Assembly: GCF_002160865.1 (NCBI RefSeq)
Contig: NZ_NFLJ01000029.1
Location: 1 to 38,559 of the forward strand
Direction of reading: 5' to 3'
Length of the DNA stretch: 38,559 nucleotides
Source: Massiliimicrobium timonense
Lineage (GTDB): Bacteria; Bacillota_I; Bacilli_A; Erysipelotrichales; Coprobacillaceae
Shown piece after piece: positions 17,139 to 24,159 of this stretch. Made by a program: the position numbers and the translations under genes. Each line of letters opens with the position of its first letter. The first letter of the stretch is position 1. The notes beneath the pieces are model-generated. The model saw only the letters and a list, made by a program, of their open reading frames with translations, ran no database searches and was not told where the DNA came from.

Positions 17139-17417
17139 ATGATGAGAAAAGATAAAATAACAGTAAGAGTTACAGAAGATGAAAAGAGTAGATTTAAGGA
17201 TTATTGTGACAATATAAATTTAAGTCCTAGCAGGGAGTTAAGACAACATATAATCAATGTACTTAATTATAAGGAATCACATATACCAATTAGTAATGGT
17301 AGAAATATCAACATATTATTTATGAATATTTATAATATTGTAAACAACTGTGAATGCAATGATAAAGCCAGAAATGAGTTGCTGAAATTGTTAAATGAAC
17401 TGGAAAATAATATTTAA
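17139..17417 (+). CDS. MobC-like ribbon-helix-helix relaxosome protein
   Basis: This 92-residue protein starts MRKDKITVRVTEDEKSRF, a typical beta-strand and first helix of ribbon-helix-helix proteins, followed by a second helix and a C-terminal helical extension. Placed immediately before a relaxase (16-base gap) and after a nested inverted repeat, it most likely binds oriT and recruits the relaxase, as MobC-type accessory proteins do. AGGAGG lies seven bases before the start. A simple autoregulator is the alternative. Confidence 0.65.
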   Translation: MMRKDKITVRVTEDEKSRFKDYCDNINLSPSRELRQHIINVLNYKESHIPISNGRNINILFMNIYNIVNNCECNDKARNELLKLLNELENNI

Positions 17418-17433
17418 GTGGAGGTATGAGGCA

Positions 17434-17949
17434 ATGTCAAAACTAATAGTAATGAATGGAAGATACAACAATTCTGACTGTATAAGGAATCTTATCAATT
17501 ATATAACTACGGACAAGGAAACAAGTCATGTCTTAACATACGACGGTTTTGGAGTGAATAATCTGAATAGACAGACAATGATAGATTCTATGATGAAAAG
17601 CAAAGAGAGAGCAGATAAAGTAAATGGTAAACAAGCATATCATCTTGTTATTAGCATATATAGAATTAGAAATCCCATGTCTAGTGATAGAAAAATAAAT
17701 TATGGACATAGCATCCTATATGATATTGGATATTACTTTTTTGAAAGAAATATTCAATCTGTTTTATCACTTCAAGATGAAATTGAAGGGAACTGGCACA
17801 ATATTCATATACATTGTGTCATCAATTCGGTTGATATGCATACTGGATTGAAAATAACAAATACTAGATCACTATTCGAGCATCTTTTGTCTATGCTGGC
17901 ATATGAATATCCATATTTGAAAATGGACAACTATGTTACATATGAATAA
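17434..17949 (+). CDS. Minimal HUH relaxase (MobP-like)
   Basis: The 171-residue product shows relaxase motifs: INYITTDK with a candidate nicking Tyr23, and the metal-binding NWHNIHIHCVINSVD with His122, His125, His127 and Asn131 (HxHxxxN), followed by TG as in PF03432 relaxases. Relaxases usually have 300 or more residues, with a helicase, primase or extended C-terminus; here only the nuclease core remains. GGAGG precedes the ATG at 17434; the longer frame from 17395 overlaps mobC and lacks a site. It would nick oriT to start transfer through another element's channel. Confidence 0.75.
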   Translation: MSKLIVMNGRYNNSDCIRNLINYITTDKETSHVLTYDGFGVNNLNRQTMIDSMMKSKERADKVNGKQAYHLVISIYRIRNPMSSDRKINYGHSILYDIGYYFFERNIQSVLSLQDEIEGNWHNIHIHCVINSVDMHTGLKITNTRSLFEHLLSMLAYEYPYLKMDNYVTYE

Positions 17950-17984
17950 ATATAACAGTATTTAAATATAAGGAGGACATGTTT

Positions 17985-18149
17985 ATGGATGATATTGATT
18001 TTTATACTGTAGATGAAGTAAGCGAGATATTAGGGTTATCAAACCAGACTATAAGAAAACTTATCAGGAATGGTCAATTATATGCAATCAGATTGGGAAG
18101 AGTATATAGAATTCCTAAATCTTCACTGGCTCAATTAAAAAGCAGATAA
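17985..18149 (+). CDS. Excisionase-family helix-turn-helix protein (54 aa)
   Basis: This short gene follows AGGAGG. The protein begins MDDIDFYTVDEVSEILGL and has the MerR-like HTH_17 pattern: TVDEVSEILG, then QTIRKLIRNGQL, then AIRLGRVYRIPKSSL. Such proteins act as excisionases, bending DNA at att sites, or as small regulators. It is a close relative of the gene at 18557. It follows the relaxase after 35 bases and could be in the same transcript. Confidence 0.72.
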   Translation: MDDIDFYTVDEVSEILGLSNQTIRKLIRNGQLYAIRLGRVYRIPKSSLAQLKSR

Positions 18150-18300
18150 GAAGTCAGCTTAGGTCGCAGTAGGTAAAGGCATCTATACAAAAGGATCTAA
18201 TATATATGGTGCAACTCACCATATGCAATGTGAGAACGGTTCGAAATCGAGGATAGTTCCATAAGTGGGAAACGTAATCCATAGAGGCGATTAAAACCCA
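18150..18300 (+). other. Non-coding, structured-looking region after the mob genes
   Basis: No gene with a ribosome site is visible on either strand. The stretch is richer in G/C than its neighbours and holds a perfect 8-bp hairpin, ATATGGTG-CAACT-CACCATAT (18204-18224). The later part resembles the attL core: GTAATCCATAGAGGCGATTA at 18275 against GTAGTCCGTAGGGGATAA at 16591. It may be an alternative oriT, a small RNA or a relict attachment site. Confidence 0.4.
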
Positions 18301-18415
18301 TATTGATATAAAAGAATGTAGCTTAATATCTGTTGATATAATCAATTTTTTCAATTTTAACTACTTTTTGATACAGACCTTAAAATACTTTTTTTCAGTT
18401 CTTTCTAGCTTATTG
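18275..18415. repeat. Diverged duplicate of the element's left end
   Basis: The blocks att-like core, ATTGATATAA, TGTTGATATAATCA, CAATTTTAACTAC and TTAAAATACTTTTT occur in the same order as at 16591-16830. The roughly 100 bases holding the integrase arm sites are missing from this copy. Confidence 0.6.
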
Positions 18416-18556
18416 AGTCATCATTAAAATTGAAAGTAAAATAATATTGGGAGTTGACTCCTTTTATTTTTATATTGAAAAAGCATTCTATAATAAGCTT
18501 TTACACTTTTTAAGAGAGAACTTTAATATCCTTAAATGAGAAGGAGTACGATTCTC

Positions 18557-18727
18557 ATGACAAATGAGCAATTATTAACAGTTGATGAAATAGCTTTTAT
18601 ATTAAATGTATCTACTCAAACAGTTAGAAAGCTTATAAAGAAGAAACAATTGATTGCTATTAAAGTTGGAAAGAATTATAGAATTTCATGGGATAATTTA
18701 AATGATTATATATCAAGAACAATATAA
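18557..18727 (+). CDS. Excisionase-family helix-turn-helix protein (56 aa)
   Basis: The product starts MTNEQLLTVDEIAFILNV and continues TQTVRKLIKKKQLIAIKVG, then NYRISWDNL, a single HTH_17 (MerR-like) domain. It is clearly paralogous to the 54-residue protein at 17985 over its entire length. The ATG at 18557 is preferred because GGAG lies ten bases upstream; the frame opens at 18536 without a site. It may be a DNA-bending or regulatory protein. The integrase has its own, different excisionase-like partner at 35044, so this one may serve another recombination or regulatory site. Confidence 0.72.
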   Translation: MTNEQLLTVDEIAFILNVSTQTVRKLIKKKQLIAIKVGKNYRISWDNLNDYISRTI

Positions 18728-18815
18728 AAAACGTTATATCATTACAAATGTAAGTATATAATTCTTCAATTATATATTATATATATGAATATAAAATTGA
18801 AGGAGGTAATAAGCA

Positions 18816-19097
18816 ATGAGTGAACTTTATATTCAAAACGTTATTCGCAGTCTTAAACAATTAGAGATTGCAAAGGAAAAAATTGATAAAGAAATCAAGG
18901 AACATGAAAGTGAGATCAAGAAGTACATGCAGATGTATAATTTAGAAGAACTTCATGGAATGAATGGGGAGAAGGCAATTTATAAGGAGATTCTTGGTCG
19001 AAGATTTGATACCAAGAGTTTCAAACAAAACTTTGCAGAATTGTATTATTCTTATATGAAAGATACAAAAAGTCTTAGATTTAAGTTCAGTTATTAG
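18816..19097 (+). CDS. Small coiled-coil protein of phage/mobile-element type
   Basis: This 93-residue protein has a charged helical first half with coiled-coil character (about residues 8-42) and a second half with YKEILGRRFDTKSFKQNF and a final KSLRFKFSY. The 'RFDT..FK......Y..Y.....S.RF' pattern recurs in small phage and plasmid proteins of unknown role, some near recombination genes. GGAGG precedes the start. It opens a run of small genes (18816-20474) reading the same way. Confidence 0.5.
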   Translation: MSELYIQNVIRSLKQLEIAKEKIDKEIKEHESEIKKYMQMYNLEELHGMNGEKAIYKEILGRRFDTKSFKQNFAELYYSYMKDTKSLRFKFSY

Positions 19098-19109
19098 GAG
19101 GATAATGCA

Positions 19110-19178
19110 ATGGGTAAAATGGTTTTTGCTATACTGACAGCTATTGCTGTCTATATTTTTGAAAGAGATAATGGTTAG
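19110..19178 (+). CDS. Putative 22-residue membrane peptide
   Basis: A short frame behind AGGAGG encodes MGKMVFAILTAIAVYIFERD plus two residues: one hydrophobic helix and a charged end. It starts 12 bases after the preceding gene and is followed by a hairpin. A peptide of this size may be real, but I have no homologue in mind. Confidence 0.4.
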   Translation: MGKMVFAILTAIAVYIFERDNG

Positions 19179-19212
19179 GGATTAGCATGAAGCTAATCCC
19201 ATTAATTTTTAT
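19179..19212 (+). terminator. Intrinsic terminator-like hairpin
   Basis: GGGATTAGC-ATGAA-GCTAATCCC followed by ATTAATTTTT directly after the 22-codon frame. The T-tract is imperfect, so readthrough into the next genes is likely. Confidence 0.55.
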
Positions 19213-19232
19213 GATGAAAGGAAAATAGAAAA

Positions 19233-19937
19233 ATGAATATAAGAGATTTAGTATTATATTTTGCATTGAAGTATGAAGGTGATTTCAATAGGATATATGA
19301 TGCACTTTCAAATAAGGAAAAGTTTGATGGAGAAGCATTATGTAAAATGAAGGAACAGCTAGATTGTCAGTATATCAGTATATTTGATGAGGAATATCCA
19401 TCAGGATTAAGGAAAATCAACTGTCCACCATTTGTGCTTTTCTATAAGGGAAATATTGATTTGTTAGATGAAAAGACACTGTGTTTAATAACACCAGAAA
19501 GCAATCATTCGACTCAGGAGCTATAGAATCAATTTGTTGATGATATGATAGAAGATGATGAGTTTGTACTGGTTAAGCCACATAGAAGCTCTTTGGATGA
19601 TTATGCAGTTAAGACTATAAAAATTATGGATAGAGGTATTTCATTCTATGGTGATGTTGATAATATAAATACACTTGTTTTTAGTGAGTATCCTTATTAT
19701 GTCGAGCCACCAAAGAAGTATCTTCCTTTTTCGTATAGAATTGTCAGTGGTCTAGCAGATAAAATTGTGATGGCTCAATGCTATGATACAAATGAAGATA
19801 TCATGGCACTTGCTTATGCAATTGAGCAGAATAAAGATGTCTATATGATTGGAAATGAGTATGAGCTGTATGATATATTGAATCAACAGAAAATCAAGCA
19901 TATTGAAAACTATGGGGAGCTAGAGTCAGCAGTATGA
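19233..19937 (+). pseudogene. DprA/Smf-like protein gene interrupted by in-frame TAG
   Basis: One continuous frame of 235 codons has a single amber stop at 19524. The first part shows the DprA pattern YISIFDEEYPSGLRKINCPP followed by FVLFYKGN. The second part has FSEYPYYVEPPKKYLPFSYR with RIVSGLADKIVMAQ and the late ALAYAIEQNKDVYMIGNE, all in DprA order. The Rossmann GSR loop is poorly conserved even without the stop. Intact DprA loads RecA on single-stranded DNA, and copies in mobile elements presumably handle transferred DNA. No frameshift is needed, so it is either a recent nonsense mutation or two expressed halves. Confidence 0.75.
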
Positions 19938-20281
19938 AACTATTGACAAAAGAAATTGAAGAAGAATTATTGAAGTATGGCATTGATGGTCAAAGAGAAC
20001 TTGTTTTTCATTCTAAGGTCATTGCTAGGTATTTCAATCCATATGGTGTAGGAACATGGCTCATTACTGGTGGAAAAAGGCTTGTGGATGGGGATTGGTT
20101 ATTATTTGGGTATGTTAGTCTTATATATAATGAATGGGGCTATATATTATTATCTGAACTAGAATCATTGAAATTAGGTAATGAAATTCCCATCATAGAA
20201 AGAGATAGATATCTAAGAGAAAATACAACTGTTCATGATGAGTGTGTAAGATTAGGTATCAGGGAATTTGAATATGAATGA
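19934..20281 (+). CDS. DUF2958 domain protein
   Basis: This 115-residue protein matches the DUF2958 pattern: HSKVIARYFNPYGVGTWLITGG, then DWLLFGYVSLIYNEWGYILLSELE, then PIIERDRYL. The family is common on conjugative and mobilizable elements, and its biochemical role is unknown. Its ATG overlaps the stop of the DprA-like frame (ATGA), so it was translated with the DprA-like protein. The amber codon upstream may reduce its expression by uncoupling. Confidence 0.82.
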   Translation: MKLLTKEIEEELLKYGIDGQRELVFHSKVIARYFNPYGVGTWLITGGKRLVDGDWLLFGYVSLIYNEWGYILLSELESLKLGNEIPIIERDRYLRENTTVHDECVRLGIREFEYE

Positions 20282-20474
20282 ACAAGAGTTGGATCAGATA
20301 TACTATGAACTTGAAGAAATAGAAGCAATATTAGGTATATTAGCTTCGATAGAACATGACTTGCCCCCACAGTACATAGGTATTGTAGCCAGTCATTATC
20401 ATTGCAAGGTCATCAATATACGTAAGATGATAAAAAAGAAATTAGATAAAATGATACCCTTAGCAGAGCAATGA
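20274..20474 (+). CDS. Small hypothetical helical protein
   Basis: This 66-residue protein starts at the ATG at 20274, overlapping the end of the DUF2958 gene by eight bases. It is acidic at the N-terminus (MNEQELDQIYYELEEIEAIL) and basic at the C-terminus (KMIKKKLDKMIP), and appears all-helical. It ends the small-gene operon, and a strong terminator overlaps its last codons. No family is recognised. Confidence 0.55.
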   Translation: MNEQELDQIYYELEEIEAILGILASIEHDLPPQYIGIVASHYHCKVINIRKMIKKKLDKMIPLAEQ

Positions 20475-20485
20475 GCTAAGGGTAT
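20454..20485. terminator. Bidirectional terminator between convergent genes
   Basis: ATACCCTTAGC and GCTAAGGGTAT form a perfect 11-bp stem around a 10-base loop between the small-gene operon and the convergent repressor gene. Confidence 0.75.
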
Positions 20486-20817
20486 TATTCTTCAAGTATT
20501 GTTTTTGCAATCTTTATAATGAGATTAAGCTGTTTGTTTGTAGCCTTTGAACATATTTCATCAAGTTGCTTGAGATAATAGTTTTTTTCCAGTGTAGAAG
20601 TTCCAGTAATAAGAAATGCGAGGTCTAATTCAAGATAGTTAGCAATGATTGATAATGTATCTAATGTAGGACATGATTTACCATTTTCGATTTTTGATAT
20701 ATAGAATGTAGAAAGGTTAAGATCGTTAGACATCTTTTCTTGAGTAATTTTTGATTCTGTTCTTTTATTTTTAATTCTTTTGCCAATCATGGCATAGTCA
20801 ATAGTTGAATTAAGCAT
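20485..20817 (-). CDS. XRE-family transcriptional regulator
   Basis: This 110-residue protein has an N-terminal Cro/C1-type helix-turn-helix, IGKRIKNKRTESKITQEKMS, then LSTFYISKIENGKSCPTLDT (about residues 11-66). A C-terminal helical part of the kind used for dimerisation follows. It is divergent from the zinc-ribbon genes at 20954 and convergent with the small-gene operon, so it may repress its own and the rightward promoters in the 136-base gap. It is a likely maintenance regulator of the element. Confidence 0.85.
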   Translation of the reverse strand: MLNSTIDYAMIGKRIKNKRTESKITQEKMSNDLNLSTFYISKIENGKSCPTLDTLSIIANYLELDLAFLITGTSTLEKNYYLKQLDEICSKATNKQLNLIIKIAKTILEE

Positions 20818-20953
20818 AAATAATCACCTCGTATATTGTTTATCATACAAATTATTCTCAAAATTAAACACAAACCAATAGAACAAGTTGAATTAATAAG
20901 ACAATATATGATAAAATATAATAGTGAAAAATTTATTGATGGGAGAGATACTA

Positions 20954-22075
20954 ATGAAATGTGAAAAATGTGGAAATGAAATCAATGATGAAGATGTATT
21001 TTGTCAGAACTGTGGTTGGAAAATCGAAAGAGAAAATAAAGTAGAATCAAAAGATAATATAGATGATAGAAAAATAAATAATTCTTTATCTGGTCATAAA
21101 AAGAAAAAGACAAAACTTATATTTGCTATAGCCTCTATATTTGTTGTAATCATAGCTGTTATTGTCTTTTTTATGCTCTCAACTCCTAAAGATGTAAAAA
21201 TAGAAGCTAAAACACTAGCAGAAGAAATATATAATGGTGATGTGGATAAATATAATTCGACTAATTTGTTTGTTCGAGGATATATAGTGAGGGATACAAG
21301 AAATGTTAATAATGAAGATGATGGATATTATATGTTGGTATCAGATATTGAAAATTGGGAAACACTTGATACGAGTCAAATGGTAGTATTTCAATATGAA
21401 GAAGGATTAAAGGATGATATAGGAACAGGAAGCAAAGTTGTAGTACAGGGACGTTTAAAAATACAAGAGGATTCACCAGACATGAGTATTTTGGTAGGTG
21501 AGAATATTGAAATTAAAGAAAGGGTTGATCCTACATATACAGTAGATTTTGAAGAGCTGAACAAAGAATATGTTGGTAAAAAAATAACTATTTCTGGACG
21601 TATGATAAATGTTCTTGGAGATGGTCATTATCTTTCTGATATTGATATAAGTCATGCTCTAAGATTAAATGGACTTACAGATGATGAATTTGCATCATAT
21701 TTTAAAAATGGAAGTTTTGCTACAGTTACAGGAGTATTAACAAATGATGCAGAGATTGATGTTGAAAAAATTGATCAAAATCAATTTACTAAAGATAAAT
21801 CTTTAGAGTATGGAAAACCAGTTAGAGATTATGTTAATTCCTATGTGAATTTGGGAGAAGAAATAACTGTAAGAGGAATATTTGTAAAAAATGGAAGTTA
21901 CAGTGTACCATATTCAATACAAGATGATGAAACTGGACAATTTATTTCTCTTTCAGTTCCTTATGAAAATATTGATTTAGATGAATATTTTCAATCAGGA
22001 GAATACTGTGTGTTAACTGGTTATATTTCTGAAGGTGGAACAAGTTATGTAATAGATATTACAGCGATTGGCTAG
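20954..22075 (+). CDS. Zinc-ribbon membrane protein with repeated OB-like domains
   Basis: This 373-residue protein starts with a zinc ribbon, MKCEKCGNEI then VFCQNCGWKI. A basic linker (KKKKTK) and one transmembrane helix at about residues 55-78 follow, then an extracellular part. That part contains at least three related beta-rich units with the pattern 'F.RGYIV', 'ISGRMINVL' and 'VRGIFVKNG', reminiscent of OB-fold/tRNA_anti-like repeats, each ending in a short conserved stretch such as YVLTGY. The start at 20954 follows GGGAGA; a GTG at 20924 is less likely. The function is unknown; it may act at the surface in the recipient or host. Confidence 0.6.
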   Translation: MKCEKCGNEINDEDVFCQNCGWKIERENKVESKDNIDDRKINNSLSGHKKKKTKLIFAIASIFVVIIAVIVFFMLSTPKDVKIEAKTLAEEIYNGDVDKYNSTNLFVRGYIVRDTRNVNNEDDGYYMLVSDIENWETLDTSQMVVFQYEEGLKDDIGTGSKVVVQGRLKIQEDSPDMSILVGENIEIKERVDPTYTVDFEELNKEYVGKKITISGRMINVLGDGHYLSDIDISHALRLNGLTDDEFASYFKNGSFATVTGVLTNDAEIDVEKIDQNQFTKDKSLEYGKPVRDYVNSYVNLGEEITVRGIFVKNGSYSVPYSIQDDETGQFISLSVPYENIDLDEYFQSGEYCVLTGYISEGGTSYVIDITAIG

Positions 22076-22129
22076 AGGAATGATTGATTATATTACTAAT
22101 GAATTTTAATGAGAAAGCAGGTACTTGAA

Positions 22130-23053
22130 ATGTATTGTAATAAATGTGGAACAAAACTAGATGACAATGCTAAATTTTGTAATAAATGTGGAAATAAAAT
22201 AAGAATGAATGATAGTGAAAATACAGAAATCCTAAATGATCATGAAGATGAAGGATGTTTAAATAAAGATGATATTTATAAAAGAGTAATCCAACTATTT
22301 GATATGGAAGAGAATAAAAACTTAAAAGTTAAAGTCATAAAAATAATCAAAGAAGAATTTGGCATAGGATTAGCAGAAGCAAAATCAATAGTAGATCAAT
22401 ATATTGAGAATCCAACGAAATTTAAAGATATTTACTTAAATTCAGATAATGTAGATAACTCGGATAAAGCAGAAATTAATATAACAAAAGAACATAAAAA
22501 AGATGAAGTAGATAGTACGAATTCATTAGAATCAGAGTTTGTATTCTTATCTAATATTCCTCATAGAAATTTAATTCCGATAATTTTAAATTATATTGAA
22601 AAAGGTTTTAATATAATTGTTGGTATTTTAATATTGATTTTTATAAAGGAACAAATAGATGCAGGAGAAAATTTAAAATTTATTATTTATATAATAAGAT
22701 TTATTGTTAACTTTATTGTGTTATTGTTTTGGGGTGAAGTTATTACTGAGCTTAAAGAATTATTTGGATTGAAATATTCTGACATCAAAGATAATACTAC
22801 AAAAGAAAAAATTATAACTACAAGTGTTATAAAAATGATTTGTTTAATGATTACTACTTATTATTTCATGAATCCATCAGATATGACTGTATTGGAGCTA
22901 GGAGGAGCGATAATAAACGATTCATTTATCGAGGCATTAATTGACACAATATTTGCATTTAAGGTTCCAGTAGTATTTTGGATTTTATCGGGTATTGTAG
23001 ATTTCATTAAATATAAAAAATATATTATAAAAAAAGAAGAGGATGTTGAATAA
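22130..23053 (+). CDS. Zinc-ribbon / L7/L12-C-like / membrane protein
   Basis: This 307-residue protein begins with MYCNKCGTKL and AKFCNKCGNKI, a double-CxxC zinc ribbon. Residues about 60-105 (LKVKVIKIIKEEFGIGLAEA) resemble the C-terminal fold of ribosomal protein L7/L12, which is used as a small interaction domain in other proteins. About four hydrophobic segments follow from residue 165 on, ending in a basic tail (KYKKYIIKKEE). The next CDS downstream belongs to the transposon, whose left target duplication begins 38 bases after this stop. It is probably co-expressed with the similar zinc-ribbon gene upstream. The start is uncertain by seven codons. Confidence 0.55.
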   Translation: MYCNKCGTKLDDNAKFCNKCGNKIRMNDSENTEILNDHEDEGCLNKDDIYKRVIQLFDMEENKNLKVKVIKIIKEEFGIGLAEAKSIVDQYIENPTKFKDIYLNSDNVDNSDKAEINITKEHKKDEVDSTNSLESEFVFLSNIPHRNLIPIILNYIEKGFNIIVGILILIFIKEQIDAGENLKFIIYIIRFIVNFIVLLFWGEVITELKELFGLKYSDIKDNTTKEKIITTSVIKMICLMITTYYFMNPSDMTVLELGGAIINDSFIEALIDTIFAFKVPVVFWILSGIVDFIKYKKYIIKKEEDVE

Positions 23054-23091
23054 ACTATATAATTCTAATTATATAAAATACATTGTTTATG

Positions 23092-23099
23092 CAAAATTA
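23092..23099. repeat. Left target-site duplication of the nested transposon
   Basis: CAAAATTA directly abuts the left terminal inverted repeat and is identical to 27098-27105. Confidence 0.85.
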
Positions 23100-23256
23100 T
23101 ACCCTACCCTACAAGTGAGTTGCTAAATATATAAAAAATTTATCCTTATATTTCAACATTTTTGAAGATTGAATAGTATTTTATATTTTAAAACATTACA
23201 TTTCATTTAAAGCCTTGTGGACATATATGTTCATATGTCTAAGTGTTAATTGGTCA
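23100..23256. repeat. Left terminal inverted repeat
   Basis: The outer 100 bases or so match the right repeat almost base for base. The inner part is looser but keeps TGTGGACATATA and TTGGTCA. It includes the palindrome GACATAT-ATGTTC-ATATGTC at 23220-23239. Confidence 0.88.
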
Positions 23257-23390
23257 ATATTAGAGATGAGATTATAATAAAAGAGATTAAGTATGTATAA
23301 TGTAAATAAAAATCATTTTAAATTTGAGTAATAAGTAGATACTATAGTATAATATTAGTGAAACTTATAAAATTAAAGGAGGGTATCTAT
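23257..23390. promoter_or_regulatory. Leader of the transposon cargo gene
   Basis: About 130 A/T-rich bases between the inverted repeat and the first gene. TATAAT at 23348-23353 is a plausible -10 about 37 bases before the start; I see no convincing -35. Confidence 0.35.
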
Positions 23391-23924
23391 ATGAAGAAAA
23401 AACAGATTATAATTTTTATCATTTCTTTTGTTTTAATAGTAGGTGTTGTTGCAATTATATCTATCAATAATACCAATTGGGTTGAAGGTGAAGAGTATTT
23501 ATATACCAAAGCCATTAATTATGTTGTTAATGATGTAGAAAAGGTAAGTGATTATAAAGATAAACAAGATTATCAAGTTTTTACGGACTATTTAATGTAT
23601 GGAATAGAAAAACAAGATACAAAAAGATATGTTTATATGTGGATACTTTATGAAGAATACTATGTTCAAGATAACAAGCTTATATTGGGGTCTGGAGCAT
23701 CAATGCCTTATAAGTTTACTTTTGAGAATGAAAATGTAATTAAATGTGTAACTGCTGAGGATGGAAGTAGATTTGAACCATCAATCAGAGAAATGTTTCC
23801 TGATGATATTGAAAATTTGCCACTTGAAGATTCATTATCTCCTTTATCACTAACACCCCAAATAGAATCATATTATTCATATCTTCCGTCAACGGAAATT
23901 CATTATGCAGATAATGAAGAATAA
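23391..23924 (+). CDS. Signal-anchored extracellular protein, transposon cargo
   Basis: This 177-residue product has a basic N-terminus (MKKKQ) and a hydrophobic segment at about 5-25, so it is exported or membrane-anchored. No lipobox is seen. The remaining domain is rich in Tyr and acidic residues and includes YVYMWILYEEYYVQDNKL, followed by SGASMPYKFTFENE, suggesting a small beta-rich fold. I recognise no family. AAAGGAGGG precedes the ATG at 23391. As the first gene inside the transposon it is cargo; immunity, surface or signalling functions are all open. Confidence 0.5.
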   Translation: MKKKQIIIFIISFVLIVGVVAIISINNTNWVEGEEYLYTKAINYVVNDVEKVSDYKDKQDYQVFTDYLMYGIEKQDTKRYVYMWILYEEYYVQDNKLILGSGASMPYKFTFENENVIKCVTAEDGSRFEPSIREMFPDDIENLPLEDSLSPLSLTPQIESYYSYLPSTEIHYADNEE

Positions 23925-23934
23925 TTTATAAAAT

Positions 23935-23973
23935 GAAAAATCATCATTACTTCCCATGTAGTGGTGATTTTTT
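23935..23973 (+). terminator. Terminator after the cargo gene
   Basis: AAAATCATCATTAC, a short loop and GTAGTGGTGATTTTTT pair with two G-U positions and end in a T-run about ten bases after the stop. Confidence 0.65.
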
Positions 23974-23975
23974 AC

Positions 23976-24070
23976 TTTAATCATGGTTAGAATTTGTTTA
24001 AATTATCAGCCAATATTATTACTTTATTGCTGGCAATAAAACCATATTTTGTTTTTGATTTAATCATGGT
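23976..24070. repeat. 12-bp direct repeat in the transposase leader
   Basis: TTTAATCATGGT occurs at 23976-23987 and 24059-24070, both followed by an AATTT-like stretch, in the 235-base gap before the transposase gene. It may be a binding site for a regulator or the transposase. Confidence 0.4.
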
Positions 24071-24159
24071 AAAATTTAAGAAGTAAAGCAATTGTTATTT
24101 GCACAAAGAGTTACATATTAACTATGTGAACTTAAATACTTTAAGAAAGGAATAAAACT

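Noticed and set aside
18181-18300. Possible tRNA-like sequence (contains GGTTCGAAATC)
   Set aside because: No acceptor or anticodon stems can be drawn around the T-loop-like string on either strand.
18154-18354. Minus-strand frame of 66 codons after the relaxase operon
   Set aside because: It lacks a ribosome site, has a low-complexity mixed composition and covers the hairpin and repeat region; it is better explained as a chance frame.
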